A stretch of DNA of 64,000 bases from Mucilaginibacter sp. cycad4. Lineage in GTDB: Bacteria > Bacteroidota > Bacteroidia > Sphingobacteriales > Sphingobacteriaceae. The DNA is taken from assembly GCF_034263275.1 (NCBI RefSeq), contig NZ_CP139559.1, positions 620,001 through 684,000 of the forward strand. The letters run 5' to 3'. Below are positions 1 to 10,006 of this stretch, in pieces. The translations under genes and the position numbers were made by a program. Within the stretch, counting starts at the first letter, position 1. Each line of letters starts with the position of its first letter. Below the pieces are notes generated by a model that was given only the letters and a program-made list of their open reading frames with translations, searched no databases and had not been told where the DNA came from.

Positions 1-2160
1 AATAACTTAAGTGTTGCCGGCCGTACCGACAAGGCAGGTTATCGTATTTCTTTAGGGTACATGGACGATGGAAGTATCCTGCGCTGGGGGAATAATTCCA
101 ACAAACGATATAACGTACGTTTGGCTAATGACTTCCTTATCGGCAGCAAAGTAAAAATCGAATCAAATATAGCCTATGACCGGAATGACGTTTTAACACC
201 CACGCTGATCAACAACGTACTCGGGCAATATGCTCAGCCTGGTATGCCCATATCAACCATTAACGGCGGGCCATATGCCTGGGGCGGTCAGCTTAACCCC
301 AATTGGCAGGCCAAATTGGGCGGGGATAACCGTTTAACCAAAGCAAATGTTTATATCAATGAAAAAGTCAATTATGACATTTTAAAAAGCCTAAAGTTTG
401 TTGCCACCCTGGGCTATAACACAAACAATGCAAACCGTTATACACAACAAAATTCAATTCAGTGGTATAATTATTTAGGCACGGTGCCTGGTGTTACCAA
501 CCCTACTCAGGATGCAGCCTATTTTAAACGTGCAAACCTTGGCGAAGATTACTATAATGCCAATGCTTATTTCGAATATAAAAACACCTTCAACACTGAT
601 CATTCAGTGAGCGTTACCGCAGGCAGCCAGTACGAACGCGATGAATATGATTATTTTGATGCTACTGTGTTGAACCCGGTTTCACAGGATATTAAAACAT
701 TAACAGGTATTGGTAACCAAACCAATAGCGAGGCAAAAAATCATTATGCCATAGGCTCGGCATTCAGCAGGGTAAATTATGCCTATAAACAGAAGTATCT
801 GCTCGAAGCCAATTTCAGATATGATGGGTCTTCCAAATTTGCTGAAGAAGACAGGTGGAAGGCTTTTTACGGTTTTTCTGCGGGTTGGAGGATTAGCCAG
901 GAAAACTTCATGAAGGGGGTTACTTTCTTTAATGATTTAAAGTTGAGGGCATCCTACGGAGTTGTAGGTAATCAAAGCGGGATTGGTTTATATGATTACA
1001 TTCAGCAATTGGTTTTAACTAAAACAGGCACCGTAACCAGCAATAACCCGGTCCTTGGTTCGGGACAGGCCGTAACCGTTGGCCCAACAAATAGCCTGGT
1101 GAGTTTGAACAGGACATGGGAGCGCATCAGAAACAGCAACATTGCGCTCGATTTCTCGATACTGAACAGTCGTTTAACCGGTACAGCCGAGTATTTTATA
1201 AAAGATAACAGTAATATGCTTTTACCGCAAACCTATCCCTCAATTTTGGGAGCACAGGCCCCTGCGGCAAATATAGGCCACCTGAAAACCAATGGCTGGG
1301 AAGTTAGCTTAACCTGGGCCGATAAGATTGGGGAAGTCAGGTACAACGTTGGTGGTAATATCAGCTATAACAAAAACAAACTGATCAACATAAACGGGGC
1401 CACAACTATTTACGGCGGCTACAATGCTGCAACGCAGGGATACCCTATTGGTTCGGTGTTTGGTTTGGAATATGCAGGCCGCATCCAGACACAGGAGCAG
1501 GCAGATGCTGCAACTAAATTAATTGCCGGCTCTGACATCCCGGGCGGATCCTATACAACTCACATCGGGGATAACTCTTATAAAGATCTAAATGGCGATG
1601 GCAAAATAACCAGCGCCGATTATAAGTATTTAGGTACCGATGATCCGAGGTATTCTTATTCTTTCAATGCAGGGGTACAATGGAAAGGCTTTGATGTATC
1701 TGTAATTTTTCAGGGCGTAGGCAGCAGGACCATCTTCCGCAATGGCGATGTATGGCGCGTACCCTTTAGCGCTGTTTACCTGAATACTACCAATCAGTCA
1801 GTAAACAATAACTGGACACCAGAAAATACCGGCGCTTACTATCCTAAATACTCAACTAACGGTACTGTCAACTCCTATAACTATCAACCCTCTTCATGGT
1901 CGGTTGAAAATGGTGCTTACCTGCGTTTAAAAAATGCGGTAATAGGTTATACGTTACCTCAAAAACTGATTTCTGCAACCAATTTTATATCAAAACTGCG
2001 TGTTTATATCTCAGGAAACGACCTGTGGGAAATAACTAAAATAAAAGATGGATGGGACCCGGAAGCACCGCGAAATGTGATCACAACAGACGGGAGCCCT
2101 TATTATGGCCGCTATCCATTTTACAGATATTTAACCGCCGGTGTAAACGTTACCTTCTAA
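1..2160 (+). CDS. SusC-like TonB-dependent outer-membrane receptor, C-terminal part
   Basis: This is the C-terminal beta-barrel of a SusC-family TonB-dependent transporter, which pulls oligosaccharides across the outer membrane under its SusD lid. The frame is open from base 1, so the gene starts outside the window; the first Met at base 61 is internal, since the preceding codons read as typical SusC barrel sequence (NNLSVAGRTDKAGYR). Seen: repeated aromatic beta-strands, the calcium-loop-like DLNGDGKITSADY segment at about residue 530, and a terminal Phe (GVNVTF) expected of an outer-membrane barrel. The plug and carboxypeptidase-like domains are missing only because of the window edge. A SusD gene follows 11 bp later, which confirms the assignment. 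Substrate is not predictable from the barrel. Confidence 0.93.
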   Translation, partial: NNLSVAGRTDKAGYRISLGYMDDGSILRWGNNSNKRYNVRLANDFLIGSKVKIESNIAYDRNDVLTPTLINNVLGQYAQPGMPISTINGGPYAWGGQLNPNWQAKLGGDNRLTKANVYINEKVNYDILKSLKFVATLGYNTNNANRYTQQNSIQWYNYLGTVPGVTNPTQDAAYFKRANLGEDYYNANAYFEYKNTFNTDHSVSVTAGSQYERDEYDYFDATVLNPVSQDIKTLTGIGNQTNSEAKNHYAIGSAFSRVNYAYKQKYLLEANFRYDGSSKFAEEDRWKAFYGFSAGWRISQENFMKGVTFFNDLKLRASYGVVGNQSGIGLYDYIQQLVLTKTGTVTSNNPVLGSGQAVTVGPTNSLVSLNRTWERIRNSNIALDFSILNSRLTGTAEYFIKDNSNMLLPQTYPSILGAQAPAANIGHLKTNGWEVSLTWADKIGEVRYNVGGNISYNKNKLININGATTIYGGYNAATQGYPIGSVFGLEYAGRIQTQEQADAATKLIAGSDIPGGSYTTHIGDNSYKDLNGDGKITSADYKYLGTDDPRYSYSFNAGVQWKGFDVSVIFQGVGSRTIFRNGDVWRVPFSAVYLNTTNQSVNNNWTPENTGAYYPKYSTNGTVNSYNYQPSSWSVENGAYLRLKNAVIGYTLPQKLISATNFISKLRVYISGNDLWEITKIKDGWDPEAPRNVITTDGSPYYGRYPFYRYLTAGVNVTF

Positions 2161-2171
2161 TTTTTAAAAAC

Positions 2172-3917
2172 ATGAAAAGATTTAATTATAAATATATCGT
2201 AGCGCTCACATTGATTACTGCTGTATTAGGTTGCAAAAAAGCATTGAACTTAAACCCGCAGGATACTTTGTCTGACGCTGCTTATTGGAAAAAAGCCAGC
2301 GACTTTAAACTGGCGGCAAATGCATTTTACTTATATGAAAGAACGTTTGCCGGTACCGTTACGGATGGTGTGCACAGCGATCTGCGATCGGATCTGTTAA
2401 CCAACAGCACTAAAAATGTTTACAGTCAGGGGACCAACAGCGTTGTTCAAACAGACGGAACGTATAATACAGATTACCAGCGGATCCGGAATATCAATTT
2501 TCTTTTAGACAAAGCTTCAACATATGCCACACCGGCCGAAATTAGCCAGTACGTAGCCGAAGCCAAGTTTTTCAGGGCGTATGTATATTTCGACCTTCTG
2601 CAAATATTCGGCGGGGTAACCATTGTTTCGAAACCATTGGATACCAATGACCCCTTGTTAATGGCAGCCAGGAATTCGAGAGATGAAGTTGCCGATTTTA
2701 TTATAGCCGATCTTAACGCCGCAATTGCCGACCTGCCACTTGAAAGTGCGCTTAGATCGGCAGATGAAGGACGCGTAAGCAAGGGTGCTGCCGGGGCGTT
2801 GTTGTCAAGGGTGGCCCTTTATGAAGGAACCTGGCAAAAATCAAGAGGGAACACCACGCGCGCCAATACATTATTGGATATAGCCATTAGTTCAGGTAAA
2901 GCTGTGATGACCAGCGGGCAATACGCCTTGTTTGGTACAACAGGCGCAAGCATTGCTTTAGGCGATTCGGCGCAGAAGTATATGTTCATACTTGAAAATA
3001 CCAAATCTAATCCGGCAAGTGTTACCAAATCAGCAAATACCGAGTATATCCTTTCAAACCGTTATGATGAAAGTATCCGGATCTCTAATCTTAACATAAC
3101 CAAAACTACTTTTGCCAATGGCCTTGTAGATTGGGCAACCCGCAAACTCGCTAATCTTTATTTATGCAGCGATGGATTGCCTATTGAAAAATCGCCATTA
3201 TTTAAAGGCTATGGTACCGCCAGGTCTGAATTTGCCAACAGGGATAAACGTATGCAATACACCTTAATGGTAAATGGAAATGATTACTGGAACAATGCCA
3301 ACTATCGTATCACCTGGAAAAACGATGCTGCCGATATTGCCAATGCCGGTTTTAAACCGCTGGTTTCTAATTTTGGTACAGGTTATCAAAACCAGAAATG
3401 GGCATCGGAAAGAAAGGTGGCCGACACTTACGAGTCATACGATTACCCGGTGATCAGGTATGCTGAAGTGTTACTGAATTACGCCGAGGCTACTTATGAG
3501 CGTAACGGATCGATCTCTGATGCCGATTTAAATATTTCATTAAACCAGGTGAGGCACCGTGTAAACAGCACTATGCCATTACTGACCAATGATTTTGTAA
3601 CTGTCAACGGGTTAAATATGCAAACGGAGATCAGGAGGGAGCGAACCATCGAATTATATAATGAAGGCTTCCGCATAGATGACCTTAAACGCTGGAAAAC
3701 CGCTGAAACGGAAATGCCGATGCCGGCGTTGGGCATCAAATGGGCCGGTACAGAGTTTGCCGCCATATGGCCGGGCGCAAACACCATACCGCAGGATGCA
3801 AACGGTGTTTTAATCATCGATAACAATCGTAAATGGGCAGATAAAAACTACTTACTGCCAATTCCCCAGGACCAGATCAAGTTAAATAGCAAGCTTACGC
3901 AAAATCCGGGTTGGTAA
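2172..3917 (+). CDS. SusD-like glycan-binding outer-membrane lipoprotein
   Basis: SusD/RagB-family surface lipoprotein (581 aa) that captures oligosaccharides and forms the lid of the SusC transporter just upstream. I chose ATG 2172 because it begins a clear lipoprotein signal (MKRFNYKYIVALTL...LGCKK, lipid-acceptor Cys21); the open frame further upstream overlaps SusC and has no signal peptide. Family marks seen: NPQDTLSDAAYWKK after the signal, the TPR-like helix motif AEAKFFRAYVYFDLLQIFGGV, the C-terminal RRERTIELYNEGFRIDDLKRWK block and the terminal LLPIPQDQI...NPGW ending. It belongs to the long SusD subgroup, like the protein at 55549-57393. Confidence 0.95.
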   Translation: MKRFNYKYIVALTLITAVLGCKKALNLNPQDTLSDAAYWKKASDFKLAANAFYLYERTFAGTVTDGVHSDLRSDLLTNSTKNVYSQGTNSVVQTDGTYNTDYQRIRNINFLLDKASTYATPAEISQYVAEAKFFRAYVYFDLLQIFGGVTIVSKPLDTNDPLLMAARNSRDEVADFIIADLNAAIADLPLESALRSADEGRVSKGAAGALLSRVALYEGTWQKSRGNTTRANTLLDIAISSGKAVMTSGQYALFGTTGASIALGDSAQKYMFILENTKSNPASVTKSANTEYILSNRYDESIRISNLNITKTTFANGLVDWATRKLANLYLCSDGLPIEKSPLFKGYGTARSEFANRDKRMQYTLMVNGNDYWNNANYRITWKNDAADIANAGFKPLVSNFGTGYQNQKWASERKVADTYESYDYPVIRYAEVLLNYAEATYERNGSISDADLNISLNQVRHRVNSTMPLLTNDFVTVNGLNMQTEIRRERTIELYNEGFRIDDLKRWKTAETEMPMPALGIKWAGTEFAAIWPGANTIPQDANGVLIIDNNRKWADKNYLLPIPQDQIKLNSKLTQNPGW

Positions 3918-3970
3918 TTATTAACTCAACCAGATCAGCCTAAATACAAAATATTAAAAAAGACCAAATT

Positions 3971-5692
3971 ATGAAACCTACTTTATGGTTAATGGCGTTG
4001 TGTGCCATATTGGTAACAATGTCCTGCAAAAAATCACCGTCATTGTATGGTGTAGAGCAAAGCAGTAAGGGTGTAGCTAATCCAAACGGAGCTACCAAAT
4101 TTGTGCATCCGGGTATTTTACTCACAACACAGTCAATTGATTATATCAAAACCCAGCTTTCATCATCTTCCGATCCGTGGAACACCTCATTTGCAGCTTT
4201 GCAAAGCACCTCCTGGGCATCCATATCTTATAAAATGCAGGGGCCAACTGTACTGATAACCCGCGATCAATCTATTATAGCAAAAGATGGAATTGATTAT
4301 GCCAATATAATTCAAAACGATTCGTACGCTATTTTTTGCCAGGGATTGATGTGGAAACTTACCGGTAATAATAAATACGCCGATAATGCCATTAACATGC
4401 TTAACGCCTGGTCATCTACTTTAAAAACAATAACAAGCACCGGGCCTGATGTTTACCTGTGTGCAGGATTTAATGGATTTATTATGGCCAACGGCGCCGA
4501 ACTGGTACGTGATTACTCAGGCTGGAAGGCAGAGGATTTACAGAAATGTAAGGATATGTTCCGTAACATCTGGTACCCGGTAATCAAAAGCATTGCAATT
4601 CCTGGTGGTGCTAACGGAACCTGGGATAGCGATAATGCAAAAGCTGTGATGGCCATGGGCATATTCCTCGACGATCAGGGAATGTTTGATGCCGCCTACA
4701 ATTATTTTTATTCAGGAAGCGGCGATGGCACAGTTGCCCATTACTTTTTACCTACGGGGCAAAACCAGGAGTCGGGCAGGAAACAGGGCTACGCCCAGTT
4801 GGGCCTTTGCAACTTTGAAGAGCTTTGTGAAATGGGCTATAACCAGGGAAAGCCCGATATGTGGGTGGCCAAAGACAGTGTAATACTAAAAGCTTTTGAA
4901 TACAGCGCTAAATACAACCTTGGCGAAGATGTGCCATTCAATACAGCTTTTCCAGAGATTTACGGACAATGGGTATACCCGTCTATAGCTACAGATGGCA
5001 GGGGCATTTTCCGCCCGATATACTATATGGCTTATAATCATTTTCATAACAGGCTTGGGGCTGCTATGCCTTATACCCAGCGCGTTTTGGAGCAGCACAC
5101 GCCTATTGAACGGCAAACCGACGGCACGGTTACCGATGGTACCGGCTGGGGGAGCTTATTGTTTTACCACCCGTTGGCAGGCGGTTTAACACCGGTGGCT
5201 GTGGGCGCGTTAAGATGGGAGTTTGATGAACTGGCCGGCTGGGGTGGCGTACCCTGGGCCGAAAATTCAAAAGTGGCGGTTGCCAATGGCCAGTTAGAAG
5301 TGTCCGGGTCAATTGGTACGTATGTTCGCGCATACCAGGGCTCTGCTTTGTTAGATCCTGTAACCTATCCTTATCTTGCTGTTAAGGTTACCCAGATCCC
5401 CAAACTAAAAAAGAGCACCGACGACTGGGCTGTTCAGGCTTATTGGAACATCAGCGGCACCAACCATGATTACAGGTATGTTAGTAAAACAGACATGACA
5501 CTTTTAGGTACGCAGGTCTATGTCATTAAATGGGCACCAAAATCAGGCTTATATGATGGCTTTCCGACGTTCCCGACAGCTTCTGCAACCGGTGGTATTT
5601 ACCTTGATTTTGGCGACTGTGCAAGCGGCGAAAAAGCGAAGGTTGACTGGATACGTTCGTATAAAAACCTGGCGGATATCCCGAATAATTAA
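3971..5692 (+). CDS. Alginate-lyase-fold surface lipoprotein (PL38-like candidate) with C-terminal beta domain
   Basis: Predicted polysaccharide lyase of 573 aa. The signal peptide ends in a lipobox (Cys19, MSCKK), placing it on the outer membrane beside SusC/SusD. Residues about 45-400 look like the alpha/alpha-toroid alginate-lyase family (Pfam Alginate_lyase): a FVHPGILLT start, NDSYAIFCQGLMWKLTGN, and the signature GQNQESGRKQGYAQ near residue 262 followed by MAYNHFHNR near residue 355. Enzymes with this signature cleave uronate polymers by beta-elimination; I think of PL38 (glucuronan or mannuronan lyases) but cannot assign the family without a search. Residues about 415-573 form an extra beta-rich domain, probably carbohydrate-binding, that is absent from the paralogue at 18761-20029. 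It is 53 bp downstream of SusD and probably co-transcribed. Confidence 0.75.
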   Translation: MKPTLWLMALCAILVTMSCKKSPSLYGVEQSSKGVANPNGATKFVHPGILLTTQSIDYIKTQLSSSSDPWNTSFAALQSTSWASISYKMQGPTVLITRDQSIIAKDGIDYANIIQNDSYAIFCQGLMWKLTGNNKYADNAINMLNAWSSTLKTITSTGPDVYLCAGFNGFIMANGAELVRDYSGWKAEDLQKCKDMFRNIWYPVIKSIAIPGGANGTWDSDNAKAVMAMGIFLDDQGMFDAAYNYFYSGSGDGTVAHYFLPTGQNQESGRKQGYAQLGLCNFEELCEMGYNQGKPDMWVAKDSVILKAFEYSAKYNLGEDVPFNTAFPEIYGQWVYPSIATDGRGIFRPIYYMAYNHFHNRLGAAMPYTQRVLEQHTPIERQTDGTVTDGTGWGSLLFYHPLAGGLTPVAVGALRWEFDELAGWGGVPWAENSKVAVANGQLEVSGSIGTYVRAYQGSALLDPVTYPYLAVKVTQIPKLKKSTDDWAVQAYWNISGTNHDYRYVSKTDMTLLGTQVYVIKWAPKSGLYDGFPTFPTASATGGIYLDFGDCASGEKAKVDWIRSYKNLADIPNN

Positions 5693-5723
5693 GCTAAAGT
5701 TTTCAAGAACATTCAATGAATCC

Positions 5724-5747
5724 GAAGCCGGTTTCCGGCCGGCTTTG
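5724..5747 (+). terminator. Weak hairpin terminator after the SusC/SusD/lyase group
   Basis: A 7-bp GC-rich stem (AAGCCGG at 5725-5731, CCGGCTT at 5739-5745) with a 7-nt loop lies 32 bp after the lyase stop codon. No long T run follows, so termination may be partial and allow read-through into the GH97 operon. Confidence 0.45.
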
Positions 5748-5908
5748 GATTTACTAATGCTCATATAAAAAGAATGGAGGAATTATCCTTAACATGTTAT
5801 CCCTCAGGATGATCGGTAACCTCCTTTGTAATTATTGCTGCTAATTGCTTTTGATATGATTATAAATCGTGAAATTATTTGTCTTACCTGGGGATAATAC
5901 TATTTGAC

Positions 5909-7813
5909 ATGAAAAAAAACGCAATAATATTGATTACAGGTTTGTGGCTAAGCTGCTTTATAGGCGTGGTTCAGGGACAGGGAATAAAAGATTCTGTACT
6001 TAGCCTCCGGTCGCCGGATAAAAATATAATATTCAGGTTTCGTCAAAAAGCTGAGGCCGGGAAGCGTACCATGTACTATAGCGTGGATTATAAAAACAAA
6101 CCGGTAATTCTGCCGTCGGCCCTTGATTTGCAGTTGGATAATGACCTTTCAGAAAAAGCTATGGCGCTGAAGGTCGATCAGCATAAAAACTGGTGCGAAA
6201 ACCTGCTGGTCACCGGGGTTGATTCCTCCCGGCATGATACAACCTGGGTGCCCGTTACCGGAGAGCAGGCTATGATTAGAGATCATTACAACGCAATCAA
6301 TATTACGCTGATGAAAGATGACAACCCAATTTATGTAATGCAGGTACAGGTAAGGGTTTACAATGAGGGTGTAGCGTTTAGGTATTATTTCCCGGAAAAC
6401 CCTAAAGGTACCTACTATAACATCACGGCAGAAAATAATGAGTTCCACCTGCCTGAAGGTACACAGGCTTGGTTTGCCAATTGGGCGCAGGCGCCATATT
6501 ATAAACTGCCCCTGAAAAACTGGCCCGGCGAAAGTGAACGGCCATTAACTATAGAACTCCCCGATGGCCTGTATGCGGCGCTCGGAGAAGCCCAGCTAAT
6601 TGATTATGCACGTACCAAATTTAAACTAAGTGCTGATAAACCATCCACCCTGGTAACCTCGATGTTTGGCGGGGCACAGCTGATCTCGCCTGTAGGTACC
6701 CCCTGGCGGGCAATCATGATAGCCGAAAAGCCAGGTGATTTGATTGAGCATAACTATATGATGCTTAACCTCAACGAGCCATCAAGAATAACTAATGCCA
6801 ATTGGATTAAGCCCGGTAAAATTATGCGGGTAATGGCACAAACCACTACCGATGCAAAAGCAAATATCGACTTTGCGGTAAAGCATAACCTGCAGTATAT
6901 CCTGTTTGACTGGAAATGGTATGGGCCGGCGTTTAGCTTTAGCTCAGATGCCAGCAAAGTAGCTATACCTGATTTTGACCTGCCTGGTATAATTAAATAT
7001 GGAAATGATAAAGGTGTGGGCGTTTGGCTCTATGTTAATCAGCAGGGGCTGTATGCCCAAAGCGATAGTTTGTTTGCCATCTATCATAAATGGGGTGTTA
7101 AGGGCGTAAAGTTTGGTTTTGTGCAGCAGGGTTCGCATCGTTGGACAACCTGGGTTGAAAAAGCAATTCAGCAGGCTGCTGCGGCACATATCATGGTAAA
7201 TATTCATGACGACTGGCGGCCGACCGGTGAGCAGCGTACCTGGCCAAACCTGATGTCGGCCGAAGGGATCCGTGGTAACGAAGAAATGCCTGATGCCACG
7301 CATAACACGGTGCTGCCTTTTACGCGGTACATTGCCGGGGCTGCTGATTATACCATCTGTTATTTTGATAAACGCATTAAAACTACTCATGCTCACCAGT
7401 TGGCGCTGGCAGCTATTTATTATAGCCCGCTGCAAACACTGTATTGGTATGACAAACCTTCGGCAGAGCATAATGAGCCCGAACTGGAATTTTGGGACAA
7501 GATCCCAACTACCTGGGATGAAACAAAAATAATGCAGGGAATGCCCGGTGAATACATCTCTACAGCCCGAAGGAGCGGAAAAGATTGGTTTGTAGGCACT
7601 ATCACCAACAATGATGCGCGCCAGGTTAAACTTAACCTGAGTTTTTTAGAACCCGGCAAAAAGTATAACGCGACGATTTACAGCGATGATCCATTGGTGA
7701 ATACAGCAACCCATGTTAAGGTCAGCAGTAAAAGTGTAAACAGTAAAACAGTATTAAAACTTGCCCTGCTGCCATCGGGCGGGGGGGCGGTTTATCTTAC
7801 CCCGGAAAAATAA
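5909..7813 (+). CDS. GH97 family alpha-glycosidase, secreted
   Basis: Glycoside hydrolase family 97 (SusB-like) enzyme, 634 aa, probably periplasmic, acting on alpha-linked glucose or galactose residues. ATG 5909 gives a signal peptide (MKKNAIILITGLWLSCFIG...GQG); the frame opens earlier at a TTG, giving a worse N-terminus. Order: N-terminal beta-sandwich (SLRSPDKNIIFRFRQ, about 25-270), catalytic TIM barrel (about 290-550), C-terminal beta domain. Typical blocks: FDWKWYGPA, IPDFDLPGIIKYGNDKGVGVWLY, NIHDDWRPTGEQRTWPNLMSAEGIRGNEE and HNTVLPFTRYIAG. At about residue 400 the sequence is KFGFV, where retaining GH97 galactosidases carry KVDF with the Asp nucleophile, so it is either of the inverting type or divergent. 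It heads a tight operon running to 18419. Confidence 0.88.
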   Translation: MKKNAIILITGLWLSCFIGVVQGQGIKDSVLSLRSPDKNIIFRFRQKAEAGKRTMYYSVDYKNKPVILPSALDLQLDNDLSEKAMALKVDQHKNWCENLLVTGVDSSRHDTTWVPVTGEQAMIRDHYNAINITLMKDDNPIYVMQVQVRVYNEGVAFRYYFPENPKGTYYNITAENNEFHLPEGTQAWFANWAQAPYYKLPLKNWPGESERPLTIELPDGLYAALGEAQLIDYARTKFKLSADKPSTLVTSMFGGAQLISPVGTPWRAIMIAEKPGDLIEHNYMMLNLNEPSRITNANWIKPGKIMRVMAQTTTDAKANIDFAVKHNLQYILFDWKWYGPAFSFSSDASKVAIPDFDLPGIIKYGNDKGVGVWLYVNQQGLYAQSDSLFAIYHKWGVKGVKFGFVQQGSHRWTTWVEKAIQQAAAAHIMVNIHDDWRPTGEQRTWPNLMSAEGIRGNEEMPDATHNTVLPFTRYIAGAADYTICYFDKRIKTTHAHQLALAAIYYSPLQTLYWYDKPSAEHNEPELEFWDKIPTTWDETKIMQGMPGEYISTARRSGKDWFVGTITNNDARQVKLNLSFLEPGKKYNATIYSDDPLVNTATHVKVSSKSVNSKTVLKLALLPSGGGAVYLTPEK

Positions 7814-7835
7814 TCTATAAAATAATATATTATAC

Positions 7836-8759
7836 ATGAGCCAACAGAATAAAAATAATTATGTAATCAGCGCAGATATCGGCGGTACACATATTACAGC
7901 AGCGGTCATTGATCTGGGAAAAAAGATGATCATTGAAGATACCCGTACCAGGTTAAGTGTAGACTCCCAGGGGACAGCAGCTGAAATACTTAAAAGCTGG
8001 GCGGCGGCATTGAAACAGGCTTATGAAAAATTCGGTTCTCCGGTTCAGCAGGTTGCCCTGGCAATGCCGGGCCCGTTTGATTATGAAAATGGGATCTCAT
8101 TGATCAAAGACCTGCATAAATATGAGGCCATTTATGGTTTAAATATTAAGTTATACTTGTCGGAAGTACTCGGTATAGATGCCACAGCTATCCTGTTCCG
8201 GAATGATGCTGAAGCATTTTTACAGGGTGAAGTTGTGGCAGGGGCAGGCACCGGCTCCCGTAAGGTACTTGGGATTACGCTGGGCACGGGGTTTGGATCT
8301 GCCTGGAGTGTTGATGGTATTGTGAATGATTTAAACCTGGGTAGCCGGCTTTATAAAGATAGTATTGCAGATGATTACTTTTCTACCAGGTGGTTCTTAC
8401 GGCGATATCGTGAAATAACCGGCCTGTCCGCTACCGGGGTGAGCGCGTTAATATTAATGTCCAAACACAGCGCTGTAGTGAGGACCATATTTGATGAGTT
8501 TACGGCTAACTTATCGTTATTCCTTAACGATATCGTCCTGGCTGAGAAACCTGATGTAATTGTTATTGGTGGCAATATAGCAAAAGCATCAGGGATGTTT
8601 CTGGATGAACTCACCAGCCGGTTAACATCACATTCTGAAAGTTTGCAAATAAAATTGGCTCTATTAGGAGAAGATGCAGCCCTGATGGGTGCTGCAGCAG
8701 GCTTTGATAGCAGGTCGGGAGTTAATATCTTATTTAACGCCAATCATCCGGGTAATTAA
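7836..8759 (+). CDS. ROK family sugar kinase
   Basis: Cytoplasmic ROK-family protein of 307 aa, most likely a kinase for the monosaccharide released by the PUL enzymes. Seen: the N-terminal phosphate-binding motif ADIGGTHITAAVIDL (about 13-27), NDAEAFLQGE with the expected catalytic Asp near residue 124, and GITLGTGFGSAW near residue 147. The Cys-rich zinc motif (CGxxGCxE) of classical ROK glucokinases is not present; the region reads LNLGSRLYKDSIADDYFS instead, as in a Bacteroidota-specific branch. There is no N-terminal HTH, so it is a kinase rather than a NagC-type repressor. It is 22 bp after GH97 and 14 bp before the sugar permease, which supports uptake and phosphorylation of one sugar. 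Confidence 0.85.
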   Translation: MSQQNKNNYVISADIGGTHITAAVIDLGKKMIIEDTRTRLSVDSQGTAAEILKSWAAALKQAYEKFGSPVQQVALAMPGPFDYENGISLIKDLHKYEAIYGLNIKLYLSEVLGIDATAILFRNDAEAFLQGEVVAGAGTGSRKVLGITLGTGFGSAWSVDGIVNDLNLGSRLYKDSIADDYFSTRWFLRRYREITGLSATGVSALILMSKHSAVVRTIFDEFTANLSLFLNDIVLAEKPDVIVIGGNIAKASGMFLDELTSRLTSHSESLQIKLALLGEDAALMGAAAGFDSRSGVNILFNANHPGN

Positions 8760-8773
8760 TTTCAATAAACAAT

Positions 8774-10006
8774 ATGACCAATAAACCAGCTTTTACCGAG
8801 AAAAGATTTATCGTAGCTTTTGTATTTGTAACCTCGCTATTTCTCATGTGGGGATTACTCCACTCCATGAGCGATGTGCTGAACAAGCATTTTCAAAATG
8901 TGCTCAATCTCTCCAAATCCCAATCCGGCTTAATCCAGTTCTCCGTTTTTGGGGCTTATTTTATTATGAGTATCCCCGCAGGGTATTTTTTAAAGAAGTT
9001 TGGTTATAAACCGGGTGTAATCCTTGGGCTGATTTTATTTGCCTCGGGTTTATTCTTGTTTGTGCCTGCCGCCAACGCAGCCTCATTTACCTTTTTTCGG
9101 ATAGCCTTGTTTATTATGGGCTGTGGTATGGCTACTTTAGAAACCGTTGCGCATCCTTTTGCAGCTGCATTGGGTGATCAACGCCGGAGCGACCAGCGCG
9201 TAAACTTTGCGCAAACCTTTAACGCGGTAGGTACTATGATCGGCCCTGCTATTGGTTCCTATTTCCTGCTAAGTTCGGATACGGTACGCTCAACCGATCT
9301 TACCTCCGTAAAAACGCTATATGTAGCCATTGGCTGTGTAATCATACTCATAGCGGTTGCTTTTATGTTTTTGAAAATTCCGGCGTTAACTGATCCACAT
9401 GCAGAAACCTCGGTAATTGATCCGGACGCCGTTAATATAGATGTTGAGCCCTCAAAAAAACTACATCAGCATGCACATTTTGTATGGGCGGTTGCAGCTC
9501 AGTTTTTTAACGTAGCTGCACAGGCCGGCACCTGGGCATACTTTATCAATTATGGCGTAGATATTATGCATTTCAGCAATGAAAAGGCCGGATATTTTAT
9601 GATCGTTTTTATGGGGATGATGGCACTGGGGCGTATTGTAGGCACCTCGTTAATGACCTATATCGCGCCTAATAAATTATTAGCGGCATTTGCTTGCGGC
9701 AGTATCTTAATGTGCCTGATAGTTGCACAAAGCTTGGGCTGGACATCATACATCGCACTGCTGATGATCAACTTCTTTTTCAGCATCATGTTCCCTACCA
9801 TTTTCAGTTTGGGGATTAAAAATCTGGGTAGTCATACACAACAAGCTTCATCTTTTATAGCGATGGGTGTAGTAGGCGGCGCAATATTTCCGATGATCAT
9901 GGGGCAGATAGCCAACCATAGTGTAGCGCACGCTTATTACCTGCCGATTATATGCTACGTGGTGATCTTTTTATTCGGCGCCAAATTTTATAAAGTTAAG
10001 CACTAA
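8774..10006 (+). CDS. MFS sugar permease, FucP/glucose-galactose type
   Basis: Inner-membrane proton-coupled sugar transporter of the major facilitator superfamily, 410 aa with about 12 hydrophobic segments. The N-terminal half carries LFLMWGLLHSMSDVLNKHFQ and SQSGLIQFSVFGAYFIMSIPAGYFLKKFGYK, typical of the FucP/GluP sugar:H+ symporters, followed by ETVAHPFAAALG and FNAVGTMIGPAIGS. A hydrophilic loop rich in charged residues lies at about 210-240 between the two six-helix bundles. The stop codon shares its last A with the ATG of the next gene. With the ROK kinase it completes the cytoplasmic entry route; the sugar could be galactose, glucose or fucose. Confidence 0.88.
   Translation: MTNKPAFTEKRFIVAFVFVTSLFLMWGLLHSMSDVLNKHFQNVLNLSKSQSGLIQFSVFGAYFIMSIPAGYFLKKFGYKPGVILGLILFASGLFLFVPAANAASFTFFRIALFIMGCGMATLETVAHPFAAALGDQRRSDQRVNFAQTFNAVGTMIGPAIGSYFLLSSDTVRSTDLTSVKTLYVAIGCVIILIAVAFMFLKIPALTDPHAETSVIDPDAVNIDVEPSKKLHQHAHFVWAVAAQFFNVAAQAGTWAYFINYGVDIMHFSNEKAGYFMIVFMGMMALGRIVGTSLMTYIAPNKLLAAFACGSILMCLIVAQSLGWTSYIALLMINFFFSIMFPTIFSLGIKNLGSHTQQASSFIAMGVVGGAIFPMIMGQIANHSVAHAYYLPIICYVVIFLFGAKFYKVKH

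Noticed and set aside
2052..2171. Upstream extension of the SusD open frame overlapping SusC.
   Set aside because: It overlaps SusC coding sequence and gives no signal peptide; ATG 2172 starts a perfect lipoprotein signal.
6944..7471. 175-codon minus-strand frame inside GH97.
   Set aside because: Shadow frame opposite conserved GH97 catalytic blocks; no start context or domain.
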